The notes beneath the pieces were generated by a model that saw only the letters and a list, made by a program, of their open reading frames with translations, had not been told where the DNA came from and did not search any database. Shown here piece after piece: positions 45,891 through 57,369 of a stretch of DNA of 64,000 nucleotides; position 1 is the stretch's first letter, and every line of letters begins with the position of its first letter. The DNA is from Otatea glauca (Eukaryota; Streptophyta; Magnoliopsida; Poales; Poaceae): positions 30,787,410 to 30,851,409 of the forward strand of contig CM070726.1 of NCBI GenBank assembly GCA_036346275.1. Direction: 5' to 3'. Position numbers and translations under genes: made by a program.

Positions 45891-48250
45891 GAGCAACTCC
45901 AAAAGGCTCTGTATCGAGCTCCCTATCTCATTTTTTACCGATTCGTAGCGAATCTCTAGCTCCAACTGTCTCGCCAACTTCGTTCCCAAATGTAGCGAGC
46001 GGAGATAGACTTGCTACGTGTGGCGATTCTCTTTCCGCTCGCTATCCAGTGAGGCGCACAGCTGCGAAGAGTTCGCACGACCGTAAGGATTTCAGTCCAT
46101 TCGGCTCAAGAGGAGAGAGGAGGCAGAAGCAAACCTCGGAGGCTTCGCCTCCCCAGCGCAGGTTCCTCTTCCCGGCAGCGGCTTTGTCTCCCCCGGTGAG
46201 GTTTCCTCTCCCGCTTCATCTCCCCAGGCAAGGTTTCGTCTCCCCGGCGCGGCTTCGTCTCCCCAAGCGAGGCTTGCTTTGCCCGGTAGCGGTGGCTTCC
46301 TCGGAGCTCGCGTGCTCATCCTCACTCCGGCGATCTACTCCAACACTGGTGACCGCGAGCTCGGGCTCCCGTTGCAAGGTAGTCCCCATTGCGATTTGCC
46401 CCTGCCCCTTCCATATTCTTGCTATCTGGCCGTGTGCTTGAGCATATTCTTCCATATTTGTGCTTGACCATTTGTGATCTGCGTGGATGAATTTCGATCA
46501 AGTGCGATCTGTAAAATTTCGCTATCTTGATTTCCTCAGCGGTTAGTCTTGATTTCTCAGGTCGAGTAATGTTGGTAGTCTTGTTCACTTCTGAATGTAT
46601 CATCACATTGCATTCTCATATGGGTTGGAAAGCATGAAAGACTAGTAAGCACCTGCTCAATGGTCAATCAGTACAAATGTTTGTGGCTGATTTGTTGATG
46701 AGTTTAGTTCAACTTAACAGTAAGCACCTGCTCATTGGTCAATCAGTTTTCACAAGGACTGTCTCTCCGTTGTTCTAGTCCAGTGGCCCTAATTCAGTGG
46801 AGCACTCTGCTTTCACAATCTGCATGCAGTACTAGATGCGTACTGAACCCCTGACCACATCACACCTATCCTTTTCCTTGGCCATATGCTGTAAGAAAAA
46901 TACTTCGGTGCATTCCTATACAGTAGAAACCAATATCCCAAAAGTTTACTATCTCTTTTGACTTTGATGATTCAATTGGGAGGTGGATAGCACGGGAAAG
47001 TGAGAAATTGATTTGAACACGAACAATTTGGATGTGCATTGTAATCAATTCTTACACTTTAAAAGAAACTGAACTTGATTTTACCTCGCATAGAAGGATA
47101 AGCGTGCATGTTTGTAACATTTGTAATTCCTGTTCTTACTTTTCATGTATGATGTGCCTATTAGCCAAAAACTGGACCTTCTCATGGGAGTGGTTAAGTT
47201 CTTTCTTATCTAATTTTAGTCTATATTTTTTTATACTAAGACGTGCAATAATCTGTGTAGGTGCATATCACAGGCGTAAGTGATTTCAGCTTGTCTGGAG
47301 TAACGAGTTTGGCTGATTCTTGCCCTTTGCCATCAGCTTCATATATATAAGCACTATATTTCACTGATGAGATGTTGGCTACTACCACTTTGTGTCGATA
47401 GCTTCTTGCATGTATGGTGTATGCATTGTAATTGTTACTTCAAATTACTGAACATATGAGATGTATTCTTTGATGTCTTCTCGATTTTTGCAGAAAAGCC
47501 TGCTGTTCATCGAGCATTTTTAGATTTGTTTCCAAAAAAGGTTATGAAAGAGCAGAAGAAGAAAGGGCGATATGAACAAACATTTGCATAAGAACAAGAG
47601 AGGATTGCTCAAGAGAAAGAAAAGATTGAGATAAGAAAAAATGAATTTGAATTGAAGAGAATGGTCGAAGAAGAGATAATTATGAGCATTGACACCGGTC
47701 GCTTGAGTGAGCCACAACAACAATACTATCTGATCTTGCAGAACGATATCATCGCTCGAAGATGTAATAGGTCCAATTGAGCACTAGTTATGTTGTATGA
47801 ACTAATTTGTTGGAACCTTTTGTGCTACTAAACCATGCTATGCTAGAACATATGTATGCACTATTTCGAATTTAAATTTTCCGCATTCAAATATAGCCAT
47901 TCAAATGTACCCATTCAAAGATAACTGTTTGGCCGTGACAATAAATTTAAAATTTAAAATTCCCGCATTCAAATATAGCCGTTTGAATTTATCGATCAAA
48001 AAACCATTGCTGTTACGACGGTTATATAGAATATGATTAGAATATAGGAAAGAGAAAATAGAGAGTATGATATGGAGAGTCTTGTTGGAGAGAGAGGAGA
48101 TATGGAAAGGCATTCTTGTCGGTTGGGGGCTCCTCGGCCATTAGGCGAGTAATGGATGAAATATTTTTTTGTGAGGTAGTGGGAGAGAAACGGATCAAAT
48201 GGGCTTGACATTGCCTTGAAAAAGCATGTCCACTCGATTTCTGGGTGTTG
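45891..48250 (+). mobile_element. PIF/Harbinger remnant
   Basis: Starts GAGCAACTCCAA right after TTA (45888-45890), the terminus and target (TWA) typical of PIF/Harbinger elements. A GC-rich segment with imperfect tandem CTTCGTCTCCCC repeats (about 46180-46290) and a donor-like AAG/GTAGT at 46379 follow. The ORF1-type exon lies at 47494-47780. No DDE transposase (ORF2) and no right TIR were found, so the element is truncated and its right boundary is a guess. Confidence 0.55.
47494..47780 (+). pseudogene. PIF/Harbinger ORF1 (NAM-associated-like) C-terminal exon
   Basis: After a TTTTTGCAG acceptor, the frame reads KPAVHRAFLDLFPKKVMKEQ, a Lys/Glu-rich helix (ERIAQEKEKIEIRKNEFELK), then SIDTGRLSEPQQQYYLILQN and DIIARR, ending at TGA 47778-47780. 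This layout (charged helix, then an M/I-D-x-x-x-L/M-S-x-x-x-x-x-Y-Y block, then IxARR) matches the C terminus of plant NAM-associated / Harbinger ORF1 proteins. ORF1 proteins carry a Myb-like DNA-binding domain and help the transposase into the nucleus. A TAA at 47589-47591 interrupts the frame. The Myb part was not found. Confidence 0.6.
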
Positions 48251-48400
48251 GGCTGACGATAAATGAACTCGGCCCACACTCGTCTCCTTAAACAAGAGCT
48301 AGACAAAACAAACAGAAGTTTGCTCAAGGAAATTGAAGGCGCGAACTTTTATACTGAAAGATGTTAATAATTTGAATGTGATTATGAACACGTCACCTTC

Positions 48401-48559
48401 ACCCAGGTTTCAAATTTCGTTTTGGATCACATCTCAGGAGCAGCCGAAATCCGACATATCGACTGACATTCAAAAACAAAATTTCAAATCCGGTATTTTC
48501 CAGGCCAGCAAAACCGCAATTTCGGCTGAAATGACTAAAATTTCAGCGATGTTCAACCC
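48401..48559. repeat. Short hAT-like MITE related to the two 1.4-kb elements
   Basis: CAGGTTTCAAATTTCG at the left and GTTCAACCCCTG at the right are similar to the termini of the elements at 20523 and 42923. The inside has the same GAAATTTC-type composition. No TSD was identified. Confidence 0.4.
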
Positions 48560-48636
48560 CTGTGAAATGGTCTCCCAAAGTTAGAAAAAATTTGGAAAAA
48601 ATATAAAAAAATCATGCAAATATTTATCTATATTTC

Positions 48637-49311
48637 TGTTGGCGCCAAAAGATGTGACGAAGGATCTGTCGGCCCAAACATACGACGAACGCCAGGTTCA
48701 GAGCGTGCCAATCGATTTTATCCTGCAATCGGTAAGATGGATGGAAAAATATGCTCAAAGTCGATCTAGTATAACAATCGGCAAATATCTAAACAGCCAA
48801 AAAGTCGATTAAATTTAGGGTAACGGTACGTCTAAACAGCCGATTAGGGCTGAATAGATGGTACATAAAGGCAGACTTTCCCGAAGAAGGCGATGCGCAA
48901 CAAGATCAGAGAAAATCAAACCTGATTGGTATAATCGATCGAGATCAATCGGCGATGCGCAATTTTATTGATCAAAATCGGATTACAAGAGAAAATCTAA
49001 TTTACAAGGCTACTCCTAGTTGACAGGAAAGTAAATAATAAGTAATGCGAGTTGTTTGATTTGGTTATGTTGTTGTTCTCATACGCCCTTGACCATCTTT
49101 TATAGTAGATTGGTCGATCGTATCCTTCGTTGACACGTTGTCCACCATGATCCATATCGGCCTTTTTCTCGGACAGAATCTCCAAGTTTAAATCAATATT
49201 GGTCATGACTTAATTTTTTAACTTTTCCTTCCTTATCCGATATCGGCTAAAATATCCTTTTATCCTTAGCCTGACAATTCAATCATGCCTTGTCAAATCT
49301 TGGTGCAAACA
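48637..49311 (-). repeat. Gypsy 3' LTR (left)
   Basis: TG...CA ended, 675 bp. It contains TCGGCT-family motifs in several places. The neighbouring internal sequence ends on the minus strand in a short purine stretch (ATGGGGCATA), a weak polypurine tract. Confidence 0.93.
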
Positions 49312-49512
49312 TATGCCCCATATTTTTAAGGAGATAACATGTTATCTTCGAAAAATCTTCTTTGTCGGCTTTTATCATCATCGACTTGACGCAATATTCT
49401 CGTTGGTAACCACTCCATTTATGGCACCGTAAAATCTTGAGACATGTATCTTTATTATTAACTGCACGTGCCCCTTCCGAAAATTTTCTCGCCGTTTCAC
49501 TTTTTCACCCCC

Positions 49513-49520
49513 TATAAATA
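49513..49520 (+). promoter_or_regulatory. TATA box of the antisense gene
   Basis: TATAAATA in CACCCCCTATAAATATGAG, about 200 bases inside the 3' LTR and 134 bases before the ATG at 49654, on the strand opposite to gag-pol. It is the clearest TATA box of the element. Confidence 0.7.
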
Positions 49521-49653
49521 TGAGAGCCACTTACTGTCATTTTCACGCGCACGAGCTCTCGAACCTTCTGCAATCGACTTCACCATCGTCTTCCAGACTT
49601 CAAGCTACCTTTAGCAACTCCTTCAGTTCACATTCCTCAACCAATCGGCTTCC

Positions 49654-52565
49654 ATGGACTCCAGCCAGGTACTCATCCCCATTCTCGACTGCGATGACCA
49701 ATACTACTTAGAACCGCTAGGTAACTCTGACCCATTGATCGTAATAGATCAGGAAATACCTCGTATCCCCTTGTCGGCTTCAGAGTATAATATAGAGGGA
49801 TGGGGTAAGAGCTTTAGATCCTAGCCGGCAGTGTTGAGGAGTTGGAGAGATTGGTATAATCGGCTAGCGGCCCATAAGATGCCTGAATGGGAGCGAATGG
49901 GTATAACGGAGTGCATTCCTTTATCTTTAGCCGATCCAGAGGCTAATGAGCCTTTAGAGGCCACGGCTTGCTACTTCTGGTCGGGCACCCTTAATGCTTT
50001 CCTTTTTAGAACAGGTCCTATCAGCCCAACCCTCTTGGATGTAGCTGAACTTTGATGTTTAAGGCCAAATGGAGAGCAAATATCGGCCTTTAGTGCCAAA
50101 CCCCAATATAAATTAATCCGGACCAAGGGTGAAGGATGGAGCAACTATATCGGCAACAATAAAGGCACTGGCCCCATATCAGACAAAGAGCATGCATCTT
50201 TCCTTAATCTCTGGCTCGACTGATTCGTCTTTTGCGGTGCTTCTCTCGAACCAACTCAAGTATACCAAGTGTTAACCGAGAAGTTAGTAGAAAGTCATCG
50301 GCTAGCACTGGGCAAGATGTTCTTAGGAGCTGTGTACTAGATGATGCATATAATTCGGAGTTGACTATTCACCAGGTTGGGGTCACACTCAGTTGGCAAC
50401 GTAGGCGGCGGTCCTCTTTGGTTCATCCAGACATGGCTCTACTACCTGTTTAGCTGATTGTTCAAGAAAGACTCCTCTGAGATGACCCCTTTCCCTCTAG
50501 AATAAGTCCCAGAGGGCCAGGATGTTGTATATAGGAATAGCCGATCGCTTGGGAAAAGATTTATTCTATGTTCTAGTAGTGAGGCGAAAATAACCCCCAT
50601 CGGCTCAAAGAAATATCTAGAGTTCTTCCTTCAACTGAGCAGAGATGACTTCGCCCAACATGACTTCTTAAGCTACAAGGAGGCTGGTGATTATCCACGC
50701 CCTTCATTTCTCCATCTGTCGGCTGATAGCAGCTATATGCTTGAGAGTACCCTATATTTATACAAGATTTTCCTTTCTCCAAGCACCTTGTTCGTCAGCT
50801 TTAATACAAGGAACCGCACCTTCCAGCCATCATATGAGTTCTATGACCCGTCTGTGTATGCTAGGCAGTTATTGGATTGGTTTTAGCCAACAGAGCACAT
50901 TTGCAACGCTTCGGAGGCCAATATTGTTCTACATCTAGCCAATGACCTCCAACTCCAATCTCTGCCGCATTTTTATCTCAACATTTGAAGGGCAGGGAAC
51001 TTTTCCTCTTGGTGGTCGGCTATTTCTGTGGCCCTATATTCTGCGAAAATGACTCCATCGGTCATCATTGCCAGATTTTTCCCGAATCTTCCAGGCGAGC
51101 CAACAAAACTGACCAATGCTGGCAACACTTCATGTTCCAACAGCGAGACTAGTACTCAAGGCTACACTAACACGAGACTTGTGGATATTACTGGTGAGGT
51201 ATCGGCTAACGTAGACTTTCTTTCACTTTTTGAAACTTGGAACATCTTTGAACTCTACTTGATCGGCTATCTTTCTTATTCCACAAGCAAAGTCAGCTAG
51301 AAAGAGGCCTAGAGGCAAGACTTCAACTGCCGCTCCACCTGCCAAAAGACCCTCCTCCGGCACAGCAATAATGGCTGTTCATCAGGTACTTTGGGAGTCC
51401 AATCCCGCTTCCTATCCGATCTCGAGAAGCAACAACCCAGTAAGTCTTCAGTTCATCAAGTTTCCTTAATATAATCGGCTATCTTTCAATGACTAACTTC
51501 TAGCCAATTTTTCAACAGAGGAAACACGCCCATGCCAATAAAAAGGTGTTGTCTAGTAGGGGTAGCAAGCTGCAGGAGCAATCGGTTCAGATCTCCCCTC
51601 GTGCGTCTCAAACATTTGAGGTAAAGTATCTTGTCACTTTTTTTATTCATCTGAACATTATCAGCTTTAACTTGCCCCTGAATCACCTGGCAGCTCGTGC
51701 TTTCCCCTTCAACGCAAGTGGCCAATATTTTGGACGATATGCCAGCTGCTGGGTTTGAGCTTTCGTTGCCATCTTCCCAGCCGATACCGCCCCCACCTGT
51801 CACTCGTGCTTCTGAACCCGCCAAGCCGACGGATTTCCTCACCGATAGACTAGGCTTCACTCTGTTGGATCTAGAGGAAGACGTGGAGGTGGCGATAGAA
51901 AGCTACCTCGAGGAGATACAACGGGTTCTCAATGTCTCTGTAGGTGCATCGACTGCTGTAACGTTAGCTCCAGGAATGCAAGAAAGGCTGAACAAGCTGT
52001 TTGACCTGGTGCTCGTGCTGTCGGCTAGATTGCTTGAGAATACCGAGCTGCTCCACAGCGCAATGGCCACTGTTGAAGCCGATCTTCCTCCAGAGGCGAT
52101 GGCAGTGTTGTTGAACATCTGCCATTTGGACGATAAGAAGGCGGAAGTCACCACTGCCAAGTCCAGGATTGCCCTTCGTGAGGCCCAAAAAGACGATAAA
52201 AAATCCTAGACAAGATGATAGCCAACACCAGGGCCAAGAAGGCCAAGTTCGATGAAGACGCCAAGGCCCATAAGCTGATCAAGGAGTCGACCAAGAAATT
52301 CCTCGATGCGGAGCTAGCCAAAGTCACCAAGCAAATTTCTGAAGGCCAGCAGATACTAGCGGAATCGGCGTCGGCTTTGAAGACTCAAAAACTCGAGCTT
52401 GGATTGGCCGTGGCAGAGGTGAAAAAATAATCGGCCAAAGTTGGTCCCGTCCCTGGAAGTGCTGCAGAGGATTAGAAAATTCTTGCTGACGTGGAGCAAA
52501 CAATCGCCAAAGCTTCTACTGCACTATCGGCTCTTGGAGCCAGGCTTCACAACTCCAGAGCATGA
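49654..52565 (+). pseudogene. Antisense plant-mobile-domain-like gene in the Gypsy element
   Basis: From ATG 49654 (MDSSQVLIPILDCDDQYYLE) the plus strand encodes blocks LRSWRDWYNRLAAHKMPEWE, EATACYFWSGTLNAFLFRTG and ISPTLLDVAEL. These resemble the aminotransferase-like plant mobile domain (PMD), where a Trp-rich start, a FWS...NxFxF block and a PTLLD block recur. The N half continues to about 51300 with several stops (for example 49822). After T-rich intron-like gaps it has a Pro/Ser region (51503-51840) and a long Glu/Lys-rich coiled-coil tail (51840-52565). PMD proteins are linked to gene silencing and travel in transposons. This copy is broken. Exon limits are approximate. Confidence 0.6.
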
Positions 52566-52828
52566 TCGACTTATCAGAACTTGTTTTTTAAATGCTATTT
52601 CAATGTAATCGGCTTAAAATGATAATGACTGTAATGGGTCATGTTGTGGAACAATACTATGTTTTTGTAACTCTTTATAATCGACTGTTTAACCGATTTT
52701 CCATTTACGTCTTAAATCCGTTTCTGTTAAGTGTGATGTATGTAATCGGCTTTTTATTTCTAGTCTAGCCAGAATTAACTTCAACAAGTTAATTTGGCTC
52801 TCTAAAACCGATAGCTGCCTTTAGCTGA

Positions 52829-53759
52829 TCAGGAACCAATCCAAATGCTAGGGTAGTATTTCTTTAAGTATTTTCTGTTAATCACCTTAGAAAACACCAC
52901 ACCTTCCAGCGTTTCTAGAATGTAAGAATTACCATCCACAAGCCGATGGATCCTATACGGTCCTTCCCACATTGGGGACCATTTGCCAAATCGGTTATCC
53001 CTAGAGCCGACAGGCAAAATAGTTTTTCAAACTAAATCGGCTTCACAAAATGACTTAGACACTACCTTTTTGTTATAAGCCTTTGCAACTCTTGCCTTAT
53101 TCCTCTTAAGCCATCCAGTGTGTGCAAACGTAACTCTGCCAAATCATCCAAATTATCGATCATCAAATCCTTATAATCTCGAGCCGACAAAATTTTTTGC
53201 CTAGCTGTTCGTACGGATTCGATACTAAGTTCCACGGTTAAAACAGCTTCTTGTCCATAAACCAATTGATAAGGTGATAATTTGATCACACCATGGTACG
53301 CAAGCCGATAGGCCCATAATGACTCCGATAATGCCACATGCCAATATCTTGTTTTTTCCTCAATTTTCCTTTTGATTAGCTTGATCAATGTTTTGTTGGA
53401 TGATTCAGCTTGACCATTAGATTGAGCATAATAAGGCGATGAATTTAATAACTTATTGCCCAAACTTTTGGCAAAACTTTGAAACTCATCGGACGTAAAC
53501 ACAGTGCTTTGATTGGTCATAATAGTTTGCGGTATTCCAAACCGATGAACAACAATCCGATAGCTTCAACACTCGTAACTTTCTTAAGCAGAATTGCCTC
53601 AACCCATTTAGAAAAATAATCAGTTGCGGCCAGTATAAACTTATGGCCTTTGCTTGACGCAGTAAATATTTGTCTGATTATATCTATCCCTATCCTTTGA
53701 ATGGCCAAGGCTTGATAGTCAGATGAAAGTCGATGCTGGAGCCAATTGCACATTGCCAA
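52829..53759 (-). pseudogene. pol: Gypsy integrase, interrupted
   Basis: The minus strand shows the catalytic core: GIDIIRQIFTASSKGHKFIL and ATDYFSKWVEAI (first Asp), then TSDEFQSFAKSLG (second Asp), then SSPYYAQSNGQAESSNKTLI (Glu). The C-terminal block FGKWSPMWEGPYRIHRLVDG ends in RKYLKKYYPSIW near 52840. Frameshifts occur near 53517 and 53060. It would insert cDNA into host DNA, but this copy is inactive. The zinc-binding HHCC part lies upstream near 53800-53900 and is eroded. Confidence 0.88.
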
Positions 53760-54159
53760 ATTTCTGTCAAGTCTAGCACCCTTTGTAATTTCTAAAACAA
53801 TCTTCTAGCATTGTCGGCCAAAAATACCCAGTACGCCTTAGCAGCCACTTCATCTAATGAGTCGATTGATAGGATCCACAAATACCTTCATGCACTTCTC
53901 CCATAGCCAATTTAGCTTCTTCAGCTTCAAGGCATCTTAGCAACAAACCTTCTAAAGTCTAATAATATAACACATTATCAAGGACAACATACTTCAAAGC
54001 TTGCCGCTTAATTCTCTGATCAGTAAGTTTTGAGAGATTGATCAAATACTCTATTATTTTTTCCCTCCAGTCATTGGTGGTAACACATATGATTGTCTTT
54101 TCAATCGGCTCACATTCCCCAAATCGGCTAAAAACTTTATAGCCCGATGCTTGTTGAGC

Positions 54160-54545
54160 TAGCAAGTTAGCCTTGTCATTCAACTCTCAAGGAATACAAC
54201 TGATGGGAAAAAAAGTAAATAAACCGATCATAGTGAGACACTGCTCCAAATACTTGATCAAGATTTCATCATAGCAGTTATACTCTCTCTTAATCTACTG
54301 GACCACTAACAAGGAATCGCCATAGGCCTCAACAGAATATACTTCGATATTATCGAGCAACTGTAGACCTTTAAGCAACGCTTCGTATTCAGCTTGATTA
54401 TTGGAGCATCTGCAATTCAGCCTGAATGTGAACTCAAAACTGTACCCTTTTGACGAAACTAGCACGATTCTGATATCATCACCCTCTCGACATACCGATC
54501 CATCGAAAAATAGTTGCCAGGGGATGACATATATTAGATCGGCAT
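54160..54545 (-). pseudogene. Second (archaeal-type) RNase H of the Tat element
   Basis: After the first RNase H, the minus strand encodes WQLFFDGSVCREGDD, NNQAEYEALLKGLQLLDNIE and VEAYGDSLLVVQ. The D-G-S, E and G-D-S acidic residues are in the right order for RNase H, and this extra domain is diagnostic of Tat. Downstream comes NDKANLLAQQASGY. Stops interrupt it (for example near 54300 and 54190). Confidence 0.85.
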
Positions 54546-54651
54546 TAGTTTCATGCTCTGTTATAAAATTGGTAATTACTTAACCCTTAACTGTTTTAGC
54601 CAATTCATTGGTTAGGTCGAAATCGATGAGCATATAGGCCCATTTACCAAG

Positions 54652-54888
54652 TCAACCTCGCAAAATCGGAGCTGACAACATATATTTTATAACATCAGTT
54701 CTACAAATAACTCTACAAGCTGATGCTAGAATATAATGCCTTAGTTTTGTGCAAGCAAAATATAACGATAAGCAAAAATTTTCTACAAAAGGGTACCTGG
54801 TCTCCGCATCAATTAATCGTCGGCTTAAGTAGAAAATGACTCGCTCCTTTCCATCAATCTCTTGTGCCAAAACAGCTCTAATTGTCAC
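54652..54888 (-). pseudogene. pol: First Gypsy RNase H fragment
   Basis: Reads VLAQEIDGKERVIFYLSRRL, DAETRYPFVENFCLSLYFAC and TKLRHYILA on the minus strand. This is the usual Gypsy block (I-Y-Y-x-S-R-x-L, then E-x-x-Y), joining RT at 55179 through a degraded connection region. Confidence 0.85.
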
Positions 54889-55178
54889 CTCTTTATCCGA
54901 TATATATAACCTGAATGATATACCTTTTGAGGTGCAGCTAAAACTGGTGGATTGATCAAATACTCCTTAATGTTCTCAAAAGCTTTCTACTGATTGGCTC
55001 CCCATATAAACTCTTGATTATCTCTTAGCTTTAACAGTATAGTAAATGAACTAATATGGCTAGATAAATTTTAAATAAACAGTCGTAAATAGTTAATCTT
55101 GCCGATTAACTTCTATAAATCCTTCTTGTAGGCTGGTGGCCTAGTTTTGGCTATGGCTTTGACTCTTTCTTAATTAAC

Positions 55179-55674
55179 CTAAATTCCTCTTTCATGAATC
55201 ATGAAGCCCAAAAATTGTCCAGCCGACACACCAAAAGCACACTTAAATGGATTCATTTGTAGACCGTGTGCACTTGTATTTTTGAACACCGTTTCTAAAT
55301 CAGTCAGATGCTGCAATTCTTCCTTGGACTTCACAAAAACATCGTCGATGTAGATTTTCACAATATGGCCGATTAAGTCGTGAAAAATCAAGTTCATAGC
55401 ATGTTGATATGTTGTACCAGTGTTTTTCAAGCCGAACGTCATAACTACCCACTCAAACAAACCTAGAGCACCTAAAGGCTATTTTAGGTATATCGGCTTC
55501 TGCCATGAATATCTGATTATATCCACTGTTACCATCGAGGAAACTAAAAATCTTATTTCCCGATGTAGCATCAATAAGCATATCAGCTACTGGCATCGGA
55601 TACTCATCTTTTGGTGTGGCTTTATTTAAATCCCTAAAATCAACGCACACCCTGAGTTTGCTACTTTTCTTCAT
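55179..55674 (-). pseudogene. pol: Gypsy reverse transcriptase, interrupted
   Basis: Two frames cover the core: 55674-55453 with LRVCVDFRDLNKATPKDEYP and FLDGNSGYNQIFMAEADI, then 55460-55179 with FEWVVMTFGLKNTGTTYQHA and the catalytic YIDDVFVKS. A frameshift sits between them near 55455. Motif order and spacing are normal for Ty3/Gypsy RT. Upstream sequence to 56142 holds the RT approach with frame breaks. Confidence 0.9.
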
Positions 55675-56288
55675 GATAGGAACGATATTAGAAACCCATT
55701 CAACATATCAGCAAGGCTTGATAAACTTAGCCTCTAACAATCGTTCAATTTCTTCTTTTATAACATTGTCCAAAGCCGGATTAAATCATCTAGGTGACTG
55801 TTTAAATGTCCGATAACCTGGCTTTATAGGTAGCTGATGTTCAACAAGTTGTCGGCTTAAACCTGGCATCTCATGATATTTTCAAGCAAAATAATCTTTA
55901 TAATTTCTTAAAATCTCGACCAACTTTTTCTTATAATCTGCAGCTAATTTTGAACTAATAAAAGGTTGTCTTTTCCTATCACCTTCACCTATATCGACTT
56001 CTTCTAGCAGATCAGTCGATGTGAAACCTTGGCCTAACTTCTCGATTTCTTGAAAATCTTCAATGGCCTCATAGCTATATATTATTTGCCGATAGCTTCG
56101 CATTTTGTCATGTAAGGCCTTCACTGCCGATTTGGACTCCATCAGTGCAAAATCTCGTCTGTCCGATCAAGTGTGCTTGGCCTCACGTTGATCTGAATAA
56201 GCCATGTCTTGTTGATGCAAATAAAATCACAGTGTTCTAGAGCTTTACCTGATATACACTTGACTTCTTCATGTTGCCAATTTGCGTC

Positions 56289-56843
56289 TCAACTCGCCAT
56301 TGCAATATGAGCCGATGTATCGGCTTGAATGAGTTCAACCTCGTCCCCGTTCCACTGGATGAGCATCAGGTGCATAGTCGATGGTACACAACAATTGACG
56401 TGAATCCAATCTCGCCCAAGCAGAACACTGTAATTACCCTTAGCGTCGACTACGAACAAGGTGGTTGGCAATGTCTTGCTGCCAACTGTCACTCAATCAC
56501 CATGACCCCCCTCGCTTCAGTGGGATCGCCTGTGAAATCATTTAAAACCATATTAAATAAGATCCTGGTCGGACTTACCCAGCTTCTTGCAAGTAGTATA
56601 TGGCATTAGATTGATAGCTGTGCCTCCATCGACAAGCATCCTTGATATCGGCTTGTCATTGATGTGTATTTTTAGGTGTAATAGTTTCAGATGCCAATAA
56701 TCATCTTGAGGCTTTTCAAAAACTGCGTCTTGAGCCCCCAAACACAATTGAGCAAATGTCTCTTTGGCTGATACAGTTCTAATTTTGAACTCGGCCGGCA
56801 TTGTGAACACCGATGTTGATGTCCATTGGTGGTGGAGTGTCAT
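56289..56843 (-). pseudogene. pol: Gypsy aspartic protease region
   Basis: The minus strand reads ISRMLVDGGTAINLMPYTT (56843-56553), the D-(S/G)-G active-site loop of Tat-type proteases with Gly at the middle position. It then continues in a second frame (56492-56289) with TLFVVDAKGNYSVLLGRDW, the second beta-sheet part. A frameshift separates them. Confidence 0.8.
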
Positions 56844-57369
56844 CCCGAACCACAGGTGAATCTAAGTCATCGGTTGAATCAAATTCTTCTTCAACCAGTT
56901 CTTTCTTCCTTTATTCCTTTTTAGCAGTCTTAATTGGCCGAAGCTCATTAAAAGCTTGATCTCCTTGTTTTTCTTGCTTGGCCTCTCTCATCTCTTGGGT
57001 CCTTAGCCTTTGAAGTCGTCTCTATTGTGATCGGCTAAGGCCCGGAGGACACCACCTTGGCTTACGTTTAATCAGCTTTCCTACTTTTCCCGCCATATCA
57101 ACATGGGCAATGTAGCTTGACGCCTCTTTCGCTTGCACATGGGTTTGGTTTGGCGTGGAAATCCTTTGATGGATCGGTCTTTTATGACTTTTGTCAGAAC
57201 GGTCTTGTATCGGCTTAGATATTCTATCCTTAGCCGATCGCCATGGCTAGTCACGTTGATGAGGGTAGTGTTCCATTGGGCACGTGTATGGTGACGACAA
57301 AGCTGACCCCCTCTCCCATCAAAATGGATAGAAGGGGCATCGTTGGTGAGCTTTTTCCAAATTATTGGG

